Part shown: positions 1-10,168 of the stretch, piece after piece | How the letters are laid out: every line of letters begins with the position of its first letter | How positions within the stretch are numbered: the stretch's first letter is position 1 | Origin: DASRIA01 sp963768885 | GTDB taxonomy: Bacteria > Actinomycetota > Thermoleophilia > Solirubrobacterales > JBBDJG01 | Direction: 5' to 3' | Assembly: GCA_963768885.1 (NCBI GenBank) | Contig: CAVYJN010000006.1 | Location: 1,302,001 to 1,366,000 of the forward strand | DNA length: 64,000 bases | Made by a program: the position numbers and the translations under genes | The notes under the pieces: model-generated | What the model was told of the DNA's origin: nothing | The model's input: only the letters and a program-made list of their open reading frames with translations | The model's database searches: none

Positions 1-674
1 GACGCCGGTGATGTTCTCGAGCGCGCGGATGTTGCGGCCCTCGCGGCCGATGATGCGGCCCTTCATGTCGTCCGACGGCAGCGCCACCACCGACACGGTC
101 GTCTCGGCCGCGTGGCCGGCGGCCAGGCGCTGCATGCACGCGGCGAGGATGTTGCGCGAGCGCCGCGACGCCTCGCGGCGCGCCTCCTCCTCGACCTGGC
201 GCACGATGCGGCGCCTTCTCGTGGCGGGCTTCCTCCTCGACGTCGCGCAGCAGCGCCTCGCGGGCCTGCGCGCGGCGTCAGCCCCGACGACGCGTTCGAG
301 CTCGAGGGCCGCGCGCTCGCGTCGCCTCGCGGACCGCGCCTCACGCCGCGCCAGCTCGTGGAAGCGCTCCGACAGCGCCACGCTCGCGTCCCGCCAGATC
401 GGCGATCCGCGCTTCGAGCGACTGCTCTCGCTGGAGGATGCGCTCCTCCATGCGCAGCACGTCGTCGCGCTCCCGCGTGTCGAGGGTCGCCGTCGAGTCG
501 GTCGCCGTCGCTGCGCGTCCGACCCGCACCGCGCCGCCGCCCCCGCCGGCGGGTGGGGCCGGCGCCGGGTCGTGTCAACTATGGACGCAACTGGTTGTGT
601 ATGTGTCCTCCGCGAACTGCCCACACCGCCACCGCGGCGAGGCCCGCCACTGCGATCACGATCAAAGCTTCCAT
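1..674 (-). CDS. rny: Ribonuclease Y, N-terminal part (runs off the window, frame-broken)
   Basis: Membrane-anchored endoribonuclease that starts mRNA decay. ATG at 674 is preceded by a GGAGAG ribosome-binding site and encodes one membrane helix (MEALIVIAVAGLAAVAVWAV). A charged coiled-coil segment (RMEERILQREQSLEARI) lies in another frame near 341-529. The start of the KH domain, read from the minus strand near position 60, gives GRIIGREGRNIRALE, a strong RNase Y signature. The HD catalytic domain lies beyond the window edge. The frame changes several times within 600 bp, so no single open frame covers the gene. I read this as sequence error rather than decay, because all domains appear in the right order. 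Start choice is firm; internal translation is not reliable. Confidence 0.85.
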
Positions 675-1067
675 GGCCTTCTCTCCTCGACCAGGAGCTG
701 TCCGACCACAGCTTCCGGTCACCGGGTATCGCGAGGAAGGGGTGGGGCCGCAAAGGGCCTCGCGCCGGCTGCTTCCTCGTTTCAGCGTCGTCTCTCATGA
801 ACAAGCCGAGCGTCAGCTCGGCTGCTGCGAGACCCGAAGTGTCGTGATACGGCTGCCGGCCGGGCCGGCCCAGCTGTGACCGCTCGATGAAGCGAAGGGA
901 CTAGGTGGTCCCGGCTCCTCCGAGGATCGCGGTCGAGGCTGGTTCAAGTTTCATGTGGAATCTCAAGCCGATCACGACGATTCAAAAAGTGCTGGAAATC
1001 TGCGAACTTTTGGTCTTCACGCGGCCAAGCCGCCGCACCGGCATCGTAGTACCGCGGGAGCCGCTTT
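675..1067. other. Intergenic region with small inverted repeats, no gene recognised
   Basis: This 393-bp stretch separates the DUF4349 gene from rny, both on the minus strand. I find no convincing coding frame and no RNA gene. It contains an 8-bp inverted repeat with a 4-nt loop at 804-823 (AGCCGAGC/GCTCGGCT) and a 5-bp GC stem with a 3-nt loop at 1021-1033 (GCGGC-CAA-GCCGC). Neither is followed by a T-run on the minus strand, so neither is a clear intrinsic terminator. The part near 940-1030 is less GC-rich than its surroundings. The promoter of rny is probably in the right-hand part, but I cannot place it. Confidence 0.5.
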
Positions 1068-2275
1068 TCAATCAGCCGCCGCGGGTGGTGCAACTGACGC
1101 AGCGTCGAGCGCCTGCTCGCGGCGGCGCCTCACGAGCGCGCGATACGCGAGCCATCCGAGGAACGCGAGCAAGTCCCGCCGGCAACGCGACCGCGAGCCC
1201 CACGATCGCCGCACCCGCCACGGCGCCGAGCACGCGACCGCATCGTCGCGCCGCGTCGCCGAGCGACCAGCCTCCATCTCCTTGCCGGCGGCGCCGGGCG
1301 CGACGGTCACCGCCACGCTGAGATAGCGCGACCCGGTCGCGCAGGCGGCGCAGCTCGGCCCGCGCGCGGTCGACGCGGCGGTTCGCGGCGCGCAGCCGCG
1401 CGCGCACGGCGGCCGTCTCGTTCGGGGTCACGGCGCGGGCGAGCTGCCGCAGCAGCCCGCGGCGCTCGGCCAGCGCATCGGCCAGGCGCCGGCGCGGCGA
1501 CGCGAACTGGGCGGTCACGTCGCGCGAATCCTGCGTGCGGGAGCGCACGTGGGCGAGCTCGGAGAGGTCGGCGATCGCGGCCTGGAGCTGCCGCTCGGAA
1601 TCCGCAGGACGAGCGAGGCGCCCGCGTCGGACTTGTCGCCCGCCGACACCGACGATCTCAGCACGAAGCCGCCGTGTCGGTCGGTGACGCGGATCACGCC
1701 GTCGGCCGACGTCCTCGATCTGGTCGCGCGGCGGGGTCAGCTCCAGCTCGGCGGCGCGCTCCACCTGGCGCCGGCGCGCGCGACCGCGAAGCCGCGCCGG
1801 TCCTGGCGCGAGCTCCGGGGCCGGCGCGCTCTGGCGCGCCGCCTGCGGCCGCACGTGGGCGGCGCGCGTCGCTCGCAGCGCTCTGTCGGGAGGCGGCTCC
1901 CCGGCGTCCCTGCCGTCCCGCCCAGCAACCCGGTCGTCAGCACGGCGGTCGCCACGATGAAGATGGCCGCCGCGGTGCCGAGCGCCAGCGGCGTGGTGCG
2001 CAGGCGGTGCGGTGTGTGCAGCTCCTTGCGGCGGGCGGGTTCCTCCTTGTGGATCCCGGCTCGATCGGCGCGCGGGAACCCCTCGTGCGCACGCAGGTCG
2101 AGGGCGAGCTCGAACTCGGGCCGCGGGCAGCGGGCGCTCGGCGCGCACGGCCAGCGCCAGCTCGCGCAGCTCCGCGTGCTCCGGCGCAACGGGTCTCCGG
2201 CCAGCGCGGCATCCAGCGCGGCCAGCGCGCGGACCGTCTCGGGACTCGGCTGCTCGGCTCTCTACGCAGTCTCAT
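1068..2275 (-). CDS. DUF4349 membrane protein, putative partner of the upstream sigma factor (frame-broken)
   Basis: Visible in order on the minus strand: a short cytoplasmic N-terminus (MRLRREPSSRVPR...), a transmembrane helix (PLALGTAAAIFIVATAVLTT), a DUF4349-type domain (VIRVTDRHGGFVLRSSVSAG, then a long Arg/Leu-rich coiled coil ending RDRVALS) and a C-terminal membrane segment (GAVAGAAIVGLAVALPAG). ATG at 2275 overlaps the end of the sigma-factor gene by 14 bp, so translation is probably coupled. That arrangement and the membrane topology resemble sigma/anti-sigma pairs, but the anti-sigma role is only an inference. The protein is spread over several frames; total length 1208 nt is not a multiple of three, so sequence errors are likely. 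Confidence 0.7.
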
Positions 2276-2786
2276 GACATGCCTCTCTCAGCTTGCCGAG
2301 CACCCGGTGCAGGCGGGTGCCGGCGTTGGTCTCGGTCGTCCCGATCACGGCGGCCAGCTCGGCGTTGGTAGAGCCCGGCGAAGAACTTGAGCGCGACCAG
2401 CTCGCGCTCGCGCGGCGTCAGCAGCTCGAGCGCGGCGCGCACGACCGCGCGGCGCAGGCCATGCTCGGCGTCGTCGTCGACGCCGAGCACGGGGCTCCCC
2501 CGCCTCCGCCGTCGCGCGGGGCGGAGCGCCCGCGGCGGCGCAGCTCGTCCAGCGCGGCGTTGCGCGCGATGCCGAACAGCCACGCGCGGGCCGAGCCGCG
2601 CGCGGCCGGAAGCTGCCGCGGCGGCGGTACGCCCGCTCGAAGGCGAGCGCGGTGACGTCCTCGGCAGCGAAGCGGTCGCGCAGCAGGGTCGCCACGTAGG
2701 CGTACACGTCGTCGCGGCTGGAGCGGTACAGCCGCTCGAACTCGAGGTCCGCGCGCCGGTTCGCTCGTGGCCAGTACGTCGCTCAC
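2262..2786 (-). CDS. RNA polymerase sigma factor, ECF/sigma-70 family (frame-broken)
   Basis: Group IV-type sigma factor that would direct RNA polymerase to a specific regulon. GTG at 2786 begins VSDVLATSE. A sigma region 2 follows in pieces (YAYVATLLRDRFAAEDVTAL, then ARAWLFGIARNAALDELRRR). Sigma region 4 is clear: LTPRERELVALKFFAGL, followed by an HTH ending LGKLREACHETA at the TAG stop (2262-2264). The pieces sit in different frames, implying base errors. An upstream GTG at 2819 would add about 11 residues. The gene overlaps the DUF4349 gene downstream, suggesting a co-translated sigma/regulator pair. It lies between recA and rny, where many bacteria carry recX. Confidence 0.75.
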
Positions 2787-2815
2787 ACCCTTACTACGAC
2801 CGGGAGCACGTCTCA

Positions 2816-4081
2816 TCACACCGAATCATCGGCAGGCCGAAGCGCCGGCCCCCGCATCGATGCGGGCGGCTGCCTTGGGAGGGCTTTGGGTTTGTGAGGA
2901 AGCTGGTTACGCCGCCTACGCGGCCTTTCGCTCGGCGGGTTCGGCGTCCGTGGCGCGCGCCGTTCTCGCTTGGGCGGGGCTTCGGCGACTCGGCTCGGCG
3001 CGCCGGGGCGCTCGATCCCGAGCGCGACGTAGATCTTGCCCTCGATCTCCGCGACCATCGCGGGGTTCTCGCGCAGGAACGCCTTCGCGTTGTTGCGGCC
3101 CTGGCCCAGGCGCTCGCCGTCGTAGCTGAAGAACGCGCCGGACTTCTGCACGATGCCGTGCTCGATGCCGAGGTCGAGCACGCAGCCCTCGGAGGAGATG
3201 CCGCGCCCGTACTCGATGTCGAACTCGGCCTGGCGGAACGGCGGCGCGACCTTGTTCTTGACGATCTTCGCGCGCACCCGGTTGCCGACCGCCTCCGTCC
3301 CTTCCTTGAGGGTCTCGATGCGGCGGATGTCGATGCGCTGCGATGCATAGAACTTCAGCGCGCGGCCGCCGGGCTGGGTCTCCGGCGAGCCGAACATGAC
3401 GCCGACCTTCTCGCGGATCTGGTTCGTGAAGATGCAGACCGTGTTGGCGCGGTTCAGGTTGCCGGTCAGCTTGCGCAGCGCCTGCGACATCAGCCGCGCC
3501 TGGAGGCCGACCGTCTGGTCGCCCATCTGCCCCTCGAGCTCGGCGCGCGGCGTGAGCGCCGCGACCGAGTCGACCGCGACCACGTCGACCGCGCCGGAGC
3601 GGGTCAGGACGTCGGCGATCTCGAGCGCCTGCTCGCCGTGGTCGGGCTGCGACACGAGCAGCTCGTCGATGTCGACGCCGATCGTGCGCGCGTAGATGGG
3701 GTCGATCGCGTGCTCGGTGTCGATGAAGGCGCAGATGCCGCCCATCTTCTGGGCCTGGGCGATGATCTCGTAGACGAGCGTCGTCTTCCCCGAGGACTCC
3801 GGGCCGAAGATCTCGACGATCCGGCCGCGCGGGACGCCGCCGACGCCGAGCGCGAGGTCGATCGACAGCGCGCCGGTCGGGATCGTCGCCACCGTCACGG
3901 CGGCGCGGTCGCCGAGGCGCATCAGCGAGCCCTGGCCGAACTCGCGCTCGATCTGGGTGACGGCGGCCTTCAGCGCCGAGCCCTTGGCCGGATCGCGCTT
4001 GCCGTTTCCCTCGGCCTTGCCGTTGGCCTTCGCCTCGGCCGGCTTGGCGGCCTTCGTCTCGTTCTTCTTCTCAGCTTCCAT
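2816..4081 (-). CDS. recA: Recombinase A
   Basis: DNA strand-exchange ATPase of homologous recombination and SOS induction. ATG at 4081 follows a strong GGGAGG site with 5-nt spacing; an in-frame start at 4132 is less likely. The Lys/Ala-rich N-terminal 30 residues precede the core, with Walker A GPESSGKT at about 93-100, Walker B-type DVVAVDSVAAL, and loop L2 around FTNQIREKVGVMFGSPE. The core is intact to about residue 350. After GIERPGAP the reading frame appears shifted: another frame gives a more typical tail (TARATDAEPAERKAA) stopping at 2916-2918, whereas the frame as given runs on to 2816. No classical LexA box was seen upstream. Function is certain; the last 40 residues are not. Confidence 0.95.
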   Translation of the reverse strand: MEAEKKNETKAAKPAEAKANGKAEGNGKRDPAKGSALKAAVTQIEREFGQGSLMRLGDRAAVTVATIPTGALSIDLALGVGGVPRGRIVEIFGPESSGKTTLVYEIIAQAQKMGGICAFIDTEHAIDPIYARTIGVDIDELLVSQPDHGEQALEIADVLTRSGAVDVVAVDSVAALTPRAELEGQMGDQTVGLQARLMSQALRKLTGNLNRANTVCIFTNQIREKVGVMFGSPETQPGGRALKFYASQRIDIRRIETLKEGTEAVGNRVRAKIVKNKVAPPFRQAEFDIEYGRGISSEGCVLDLGIEHGIVQKSGAFFSYDGERLGQGRNNAKAFLRENPAMVAEIEGKIYVALGIERPGAPSRVAEAPPKRERRAPRTPNPPSERPRRRRNQLPHKPKALPRQPPASMRGPALRPADDSV

Positions 4082-4172
4082 CGTTGCCTCCCGAACCGCT
4101 GATTCACTCGCCATCGTTCTGGACCGAGGCAAGTTACGCGCCCCCCGGACGGAATCAGCAGGCTAGGAAAGC

Positions 4173-4202
4173 GCGAGTGCCGGGACAACGCCCGGCACTC
4201 GC
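4173..4202 (-). terminator. Perfect 12-bp hairpin between hydrolase gene and recA
   Basis: GCGAGTGCCGGG and its exact complement flank a 6-nt loop (ACAACG), 25 bp past the stop of the secreted hydrolase gene and about 90 bp before the recA start. On the minus strand the stem is followed by CGCTTTCC, which is only weakly T-rich. It is therefore probably a terminator for the hydrolase transcript, insulating recA, although a long T-run is missing. Confidence 0.6.
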
Positions 4203-4226
4203 GGATTCGTGAAAAGCTCGCGCCGC

Positions 4227-6803
4227 TTACGGAACGAACACGCCCTGGCGCGCGAACAGCGTGTTGTCGGCGGTCGCGGCGAGGCCGTCGGCCCCGCCGT
4301 CGTAGACCTCGACCTGCCGAGCTCCCAGATCGAGCGCTTGCCCTCGGGCACCGCGCCCGGCATGACCGCGTCCATCGTGGTCGTAGACCGAGCACGTGGC
4401 GCCCCGAGTCGTCCCGGCGTCGTCGTGCACGGGACCGTCACGGGGAGCGGGACGTCCTGCGACGGTGGCCGGCTCGTCGCCGTCGGCCCGCTGACGCGGT
4501 CGGTGATCCGCAGCGACGCGCTCGCCTCCAGCTCGCCGGTGTAGTCGGACAGGTCGCCCTGGTTGCGCACGTCCGTGACCGAGACGTCCACGCGCACGTC
4601 CGCCTCGTCCGCCGGGGTGGCCGGGTTGCCGACCAGCACGTCGTAGCGCACGGTGCCGGTCGAACGCGCCGGCTTGGCCGTTCGCGTCGGGCGTCCCGAC
4701 GGTGAGGAAGTCGGACGTCTGCTGCGGCGGGTTGCACGACGAGAACGCGAGCGGCGGGCCGTGCGTGCGTTCGGGCCGTGCACTCCTCGAACGCCGACGA
4801 CGAGCGACGCGCGCAGCGGCGTCGCGCCCTTCGGGCCGCGGGTAGAACGGCGTCGGGAACCCGGCGCGAGCGCGTAGCCCGACGGCAGGACCTTCGGCGC
4901 CGGATCCTGGACGAGGCCGCCGAGCGCGCCCGGCGACTCGACCGTCGGCAGCCGCAGCTCGAGGTTCTCGATCGGTCACGTTCTGCTGGTTGTTCGACGT
5001 GCGGCCGTAGCTGTTCGCGGCCGCGTGTTCGAGTCCTTCGGCAGCAGCTCGAGCTTCACCACGTGGCCGTCGGCGAACCGGTAGCCGTTCGGGTGCAGCT
5101 GGAACACCTGCCGCTCGGGCCCGGACGTGATCGCCGGACGCCACAGGCCACGCGCGACCAGGGTCTGCGTGTTGGTGCCCGTGTCGACGTCGAGCAGCCG
5201 CGCCGCGATCTGCGAGTCCGAGCCCGGCGAGGTGATGTCGGCCACCACCGTCGGCGAGCCCAGCAGCGTGAAGCCGCCCGTCGGCACCGGGTCCATGCGG
5301 TAGGTCGCCGTGTCGGCCTGGTCGGTGGCCGAGGTGGTCGCGCACGCGCCCGGGCCGGTGATCGGGTCGAACGGCGCCGCGATCGCCGTCGAGCCGGCCG
5401 TCGGCAGGATCGTCTGCGGCGCCGGCGACGTCGAACCGGATCTCGCCCGGCGCGAGCTGCGCCCAGGTCCGGCCGTGAACGGGCCACCGACGGCAGCCGC
5501 GTTCGGACACGTCTGCGTGTAGCGCCGTGACGCCGTGGAACGGCGTCGGCCCGATGCCCCTGACGTAGTAGTCGAACCACGCCAGCTCCGGCGCCGAGCG
5601 CGCCGCCAGCGCGTCCGCCTTGTTCTGGCCGCGCTGGTGGCCGAAGCTGCCGAAGAACAGCGAGATGTCGGCGTTCGGGTACTCGGTGCGCGTGCGGTTG
5701 TAGAAGCGGATCGCCTCGTCGGCCGGGAACAGGTCGTCCGTCCAGCCGTTCGAGATCAGCATCGGAGCGGGCGCCTGCGAGTGGTCGATGTAGTACGACG
5801 AGTGATGCGTCGTGAGCTCGTCGCGGATGTCGGCGAACGCCGGCAGCGGATTGCCGTTCGCGTCGTCGTACGGCTCGCCGTTGTTGAACGTGATGTGCCA
5901 GTTGCGCAGGTCGGCGTCCGGATCGGCACCGGCCGCGGCGCGAGGAAGCCCGACGCGGCCCGAGTTGTAGAGCGCGTTCTCCCACGACGACTTCAGCACG
6001 CCGGTGCGGCCCTGGTACGGCGCGTCGGCGACGTAGTCGAGCGTGCTGCCGTTCGGCACCAGCGAGTACGGCGAGGTCCGTCCACGGGATCTCCGGCGTC
6101 GCCGCCGCGATCTGCATCGGCGTCCCGGCCGGGCTCTGCCACGCGGTCGAGCGAGCCGTCCGGCAGCATCTTGCGGTCCTTCAGGGCCGCGAGCGCCATC
6201 GACATGCCGCCTCCGTAGGAGCCGCCGATCGCGCCGATCTGCGTGAAGGAGGTGCGGCCCTCGTCGGCCAGCAGGCCGGCCAGCTCCTGCGCGTCGCGCA
6301 CCTCGTAGCGGGTGTCCATCAGGCGCACGTACCCGTTCGGCGCAGCCCGTCGGGTCGGCCGTGCGCGAGGCGGCGGTGCCGCACGACTGGCCGAAGCCGC
6401 GCGTGGTCATGCTGAACGTCGCGTAGCCCGCGTTGAGGAACGGCGTCATGTTCGCGAGCGAGAGCTTCGAGCCCGCGTAGCCGTGGAACAGCATGATCAG
6501 CGGGTACGGGCCGTCCGGCCCGCTCACCGGCTCGGGCGGGAACGCGACGCGCACGTCGATCGGCACGCCGTCGAAGGTCTTGACCGTGCTGCGCGCCGTG
6601 CCGCCGGGGTTCCCGGCGATCGTCTGGTCGCAGAGGCGGACGCCGCTGCCCTGCACCGCGCAGGGAATCGGCGCCGGTGTGCCGGAGAAGACGCTCGTGA
6701 TCGCGGCGTTCGCCGTCGGCGCGAACGCGAGCAGCACGACGCTGACGGCGAGCGCGAGCAATGCGGGCGCCGACCTCCGAAGCTGCGTGGTAGCAGGGGC
6801 CAT
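4227..6803 (-). CDS. Secreted S15/CocE-type alpha/beta hydrolase, copy 1 (frame-broken)
   Basis: Predicted exported X-Pro dipeptidyl-peptidase/acylase-like hydrolase. ATG at 6803 starts a Sec signal peptide (Arg-rich n-region, LLALAVSVVLLAF core, likely cleavage after ANA). The hydrolase domain shows YPLIMLFHGYAGSK and the nucleophile elbow GGSYGGG in another frame near 6180-6230; WTDDLFPADEA and GHQRGQNKADAL follow. A C-terminal beta-rich domain has SPTVVADITSPGSDSQIAAR and LVARGLWRP. The last roughly 200 residues, ending LFARQGVFVP, are shared with the neighbouring paralogue and match no family I know. At least four frame changes occur, so the translation is a patchwork. Substrate unknown. 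Confidence 0.75.
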   Translation of the reverse strand: MAPATTQLRRSAPALLALAVSVVLLAFAPTANAAITSVFSGTPAPIPCAVQGSGVRLCDQTIAGNPGGTARSTVKTFDGVPIDVRVAFPPEPVSGPDGPYPLIMLFHGYAGSKLSLANMTPFLNAGYATFSMTTRGFGQSCGTAASRTADPTGCAERVRAPDGHPLRGARRAGAGRPAGRRGPHLLHADRRDRRLLRRRHVDGARGPEGPQDAAGRLARPRGRARPGRRCRSRRRRRRSRGRTSPYSLVPNGSTLDYVADAPYQGRTGVLKSSWENALYNSGRVGLPRAAAGADPDADLRNWHITFNNGEPYDDANGNPLPAFADIRDELTTHHSSYYIDHSQAPAPMLISNGWTDDLFPADEAIRFYNRTRTEYPNADISLFFGSFGHQRGQNKADALAARSAPELAWFDYYVRGIGPTPFHGVTALHADVSERGCRRWPVHGRTWAQLAPGEIRFDVAGAADDPADGRLDGDRGAVRPDHRPGRVRDHLGHRPGRHGDLPHGPGADGRLHAAGLADGGGRHHLAGLGLADRGAAARRRHGHQHADPGRAWPVASGDHVRARAAGVPAAPERLPVRRRPRGEARAAAEGLEHAAANSYGRTSNNQQNVTDREPRAAAADGRVAGRARRPRPGSGAEGPAVGLRARAGFPTPFYPRPEGRDAAARVARRRRSRSARPERTHGPPLAFSSCNPPQQTSDFLTVGTPDANGQAGAFDRHRALRRAGRQPGHPGGRGGRARGRLGHGRAQPGRPVRLHRRAGGERVAADHRPRQRADGDEPATVAGRPAPRDGPVHDDAGTTRGATCSVYDHDGRGHAGRGARGQALDLGARQVEVYDGGADGLAATADNTLFARQGVFVP

Positions 6804-6943
6804 GCCTCTCCTCTCCCGGTGGATTGATGAGCCTCCCGCGCCGCGGGCGGGACCGGGCGCCGCGCGAACCTAACAGCGGGTCGTGGCGCGGGCAACCTCC
6901 CGTGGTCGGAGGCTGACATCCGCCCACGGGATGAGGAGGCCGC

Positions 6944-9463
6944 CTACGGGACGAACAGGCCCGGCCGCGCGAACAGGTCGTTGGGCTCGGTCGCGGCAAG
7001 GCCGTCTGAGCCGCCGTCGCGCACCTCGACCTCGCCCAACTGCCAGACCGAGCGCTTCACCTCGTCGATCGCGCCGGGGACGACCGCGTCGAAGGTGGTC
7101 GCAAGCGAGCAGGTCGCCCCGATCGCCGGGTCGGCGGTCGCCGTGCACGGCACGGTCACCGGAAAGGTCGCCTGCTGACCGGTCCCGGCCTCGTCGGCGC
7201 CGGGCCCGTCGCCACGATCGGTGACCTGCACGGCCGTCGTCCACCGCAGCTCGCCCGTGTAGTCGCCGAGCCCGGCGCGCCGGCGCACGTCCGAGAGCGA
7301 CACCGACATCCTCACGTCGGCCTCGTCCGCCGGCGTGAGCGGGTCGCCCATGACCACGTCGAGGCGCGCGGCGCCCTCGAACCCGGCGTTCATTCCGTTT
7401 GCGTCGGGAATCCCGACCGTGAGCTGGTCCGACGCCTCCACCGGAGGCGCGCACGCGCCGAACGCCAGCGGCGGTCCGTGAACCCGGTTCGGGGCCGGGC
7501 ACGCACGGAGGGCCGGCACCAGGGCGAGGCGCAGCGGACCGGCGCCGCGGGGCCGCGGATAGGTCAGCGCGGCGAAGTCGCCGGCCGGCTCCTCGCCGCC
7601 CGGGATCACCTTCGGAAGCGGCGCCTTCACCAGGCCGCCCAGCGAGCCGGGCAGCTCGGCGGCGGGCAGGCGCAGCTGCAGGTTCGAGACCGAGACGGCC
7701 TGCTGCCCGTTCGACGCCTGCCCGTAGGGGGCGTCCTCGGGCAGCAGCTCCAGCTTGACCGTGTGCCCGGTGTCGAACTTCCAGCCGTTGGCGTGCAGCG
7801 AGAACACCTGCCGGATCGGCCCCTGCCCGGTCTTCGGCCGCCACAGGCCGCGGGCGATCAGCCGCTGGCTCCCGCCGGGGTCGACGTCGAACAGCCGCGC
7901 CGCGACCTCGGACCCCGCGCCCGGCGAGGTGATGTCCGCGACCACGACGGGCGACCCGAGCATCGTGAAGCCGCCCACGGGGAAGAGGTCCAGGCGATAG
8001 GTCGCCGTTCCCGGCTGGTCCGTGCCCGGCGTGGTCGCGCAGGCGCCGCCGCCGGTCAGGGCTCGTAGACGTCCGAGATCGCCGGCTCCCGGCGTCCGGC
8101 TCGACGGTCTCGACGGGCGCCGCGTCGAGGCGCACCTCCCCGGGAGCAAGCCGCGCGTAGTCGGGCGCCGCGAACGGCCCGGCGGAGGCGGAGGCCGGCG
8201 GACAGGTCTGGGTGAGCGCCTGCACCCCGCCCACGGGCGCGCTCCCGGCGCCCTTCACGTAGTGCTCGAACCAGACGCGCTCCCGCTCCCTCACCAGGTC
8301 CCAGTCGGCGACCCGGTTCTGCGCGCGCTGGTGGCCGATGCTCGCGAGCACGAGCGCGATCGGCGCGGCCGGGTGCTCCGTGCGCGTGCGGTTGTAGAAG
8401 CGGATCGGCCTCGTCGGCCGGGAAGAGGTCGTCGTCCAGCCCTGCGAGACGATCATCGGCGCGGGCGGCTGCGAGTGGTCGACGTAGTAGGCCGAATGGT
8501 GCGTGGTCGAGCTCGTCGCGCATGTCCGCGATCGCGGGCAGCGGACTGCCGCTCGCGTCGTCGTAGGGCTCGCCCGCCGCGAGAGTCGCGTGCCAGCCGG
8601 TGAGGTCGGCGTCCGGATCGCTTCCCTGCGGGCGCGTAGAAGAAGTGCGACCCGGCGCTGTAGAGGACGTTCTCGAGCGACTGCTTGCGGACCCCGGTGG
8701 GCCCCCGGTAGCGCGCGTCGGCGACGTAGTCGAGCGTGCCGCCGTTCGGCATCAGGGCAGTCGACGAGGTCGGTCCAGGGCGTCTCGCGGCGCCGCCGCC
8801 GCGATCCGCATCGCCTTACCCCCCGGGCTCGTCCAGGGCACGAGCGAGCCGTCCGGCAGCATCTTGCGGTCCGCGAGCGCGCCCAGCGCGATCGACATCG
8901 CCCCGCCGTAGGAGGCCCCGATCGCGCCGATCCGCTGCGGCGGCGACCCGGCTCTCGTCGGCGAGCCGCGCCGGCGAGCTCCTGCGCGTCGCGGACCTCG
9001 TAGCGGGTGTCCATCAGCCGCACGTAGCCGCTCGGCGCAGCCCGGCGGGTCCGCCGCGCGCGCGGCGCGCCGTGCCGCAGGACTCGCCGAACCCGCGCGT
9101 GGTCATGCTGAAGGTCGCGTACCCGCGGTCGAGCCACGTCTGCATGCTCCGTCAGGCCGAGCTTCTGCGCCGGCGTAGCCGTGGAACATCATCACGAGCG
9201 GGTAGGGGCCGTCCGGGCCGCTCGCCGGCTGGGGCGGGAACGCGACAGTGACGTCGAGCGGGACGCCGTCGAACGTCTTCACGGTGCTGCGCGGCGCGCG
9301 CTGCAGAGCGCGCACCCCGTCGGACTGGACCGCGCACGGCACGGGCGAGGCCGTGCCGCGTGAAGACGCTCGTGATCGCCGCCTGGCGCGGGCGCCGCGG
9401 CAACAGGGCGCAGAGCACCGCACGACGGCGACGCCGCAGTCTCACCACAATCCGCCGTCGCAC
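6944..9463 (-). CDS. Secreted S15/CocE-type alpha/beta hydrolase, copy 2 (frame-broken)
   Basis: Tandem paralogue of the downstream gene. The C-terminal 400 residues (6944-8149) form one clean frame containing SPVVVADITSPGAGSEVAAR, LIARGLWRPKTGQGP and the final LFARPGLFVP. The N-terminal two thirds are broken across frames but show PYPLVMMFHGYAGA, GYVRLMDTRYEVRDAQELAG, HHSAYYVDHSQPPAPM and GHQRAQNRVADW, each aligning with copy 1. An export signal is expected, but the N-terminus (GTG near 9463, then VRLRRRRRAVLCALL...RQAAITSVF) is uncertain. Both copies are probably secreted enzymes acting on peptides or esters. The gene pair looks like a local duplication. Confidence 0.7.
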
Positions 9464-9512
9464 CTGCCGGCCGTCCGCTCGTCAGGCGTCGCGCTGTCGA
9501 CGTCCACCGACC

Positions 9513-10095
9513 CTACGGGACGAGTCGGCCTGGCCGAGCGAGCGCGTCGTAGACCGCGCCCTGCGGCCTCAGCGTCGAGCGGTAGAGCGTCACCTCGGAG
9601 GCGTGGAAGGGGCGCCGCAGTTCGTCGGGAAGCGCGGGGACCTCGACGTCCCGCGGGCGTACGGCCGCGCTTGGCGCGCGCGAGCGTGACGTGGGGCCAG
9701 AAGGGGCGCTTCTCGGGCTCGTAGAGGCGCTCGGCCTCGAGCCGGTCGGAGAGCCCGGCCTGCCAGCGGGTGAGCTCGTCGCCGCGGTCGGCGAGCTCCA
9801 GGGCGAACAGGCGCGGCCGCCGCCCGCGCGGCACGCCGACTACCTCCTGCGCCGCAAGCTGCACGGGCGGGAGCTCGGCGCCGAACGCGGCGCGCGCGAT
9901 TCGCTCGACGTCGCGCTCGTACTGCCAGCCGAGGAACACGAGCGTCACGTGGAGGGCTTCGGGCCGCACGGGCCGCAGGTCGGGATGGTCGAAGGCCGCG
10001 CGCGTCCACTGCGCGAGCGGCGCGCGCACATCGCCGGGCAGGTCGAGCGCGACGAACAGGCGCACCCGCGGGCTCCCCGGCCGTTCCTTTGCCAT
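9513..10095 (-). CDS. thpR: RNA 2',3'-cyclic phosphodiesterase (2H superfamily), one frameshift
   Basis: LigT/ThpR family enzyme that opens 2',3'-cyclic phosphates on RNA ends. ATG at 10095 starts MAKERPGSPRVRLFVALDLP. The two catalytic HxT motifs are present: HVTLVFLG (about residue 50) and HVTLARAK (about residue 138). After ARAKRGRTP near 9660 the frame shifts. The correct continuation (VEVPALPDELRRPFHASEV, TLYRSTLRPQGAVYDAL) ends at the TAG at 9513-9515. Total length is 3n+1, consistent with one inserted base. It lies downstream of cinA, separated by 164 bp. Confidence 0.85.
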
Positions 10096-10168
10096 CTAGA
10101 TGGTTGATTCCACGGCGACGTGCGTACGGGGGCGCGTCAGGCCGAGGTGGGCAAGGACGCAGGCCGAA

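Noticed and set aside
2387..4102. Long plus-strand open frame opposite recA and the sigma gene
   Set aside because: It is the antisense of a clear recA; its product is Arg/Leu/Ala-rich without domain features. High GC makes such antisense frames common.
4227..9463. Calling the two hydrolases pseudogenes
   Set aside because: Domains stay in order, the 3' part of copy 2 is intact, and neighbouring essential genes show the same single-base breaks, so error is likelier.
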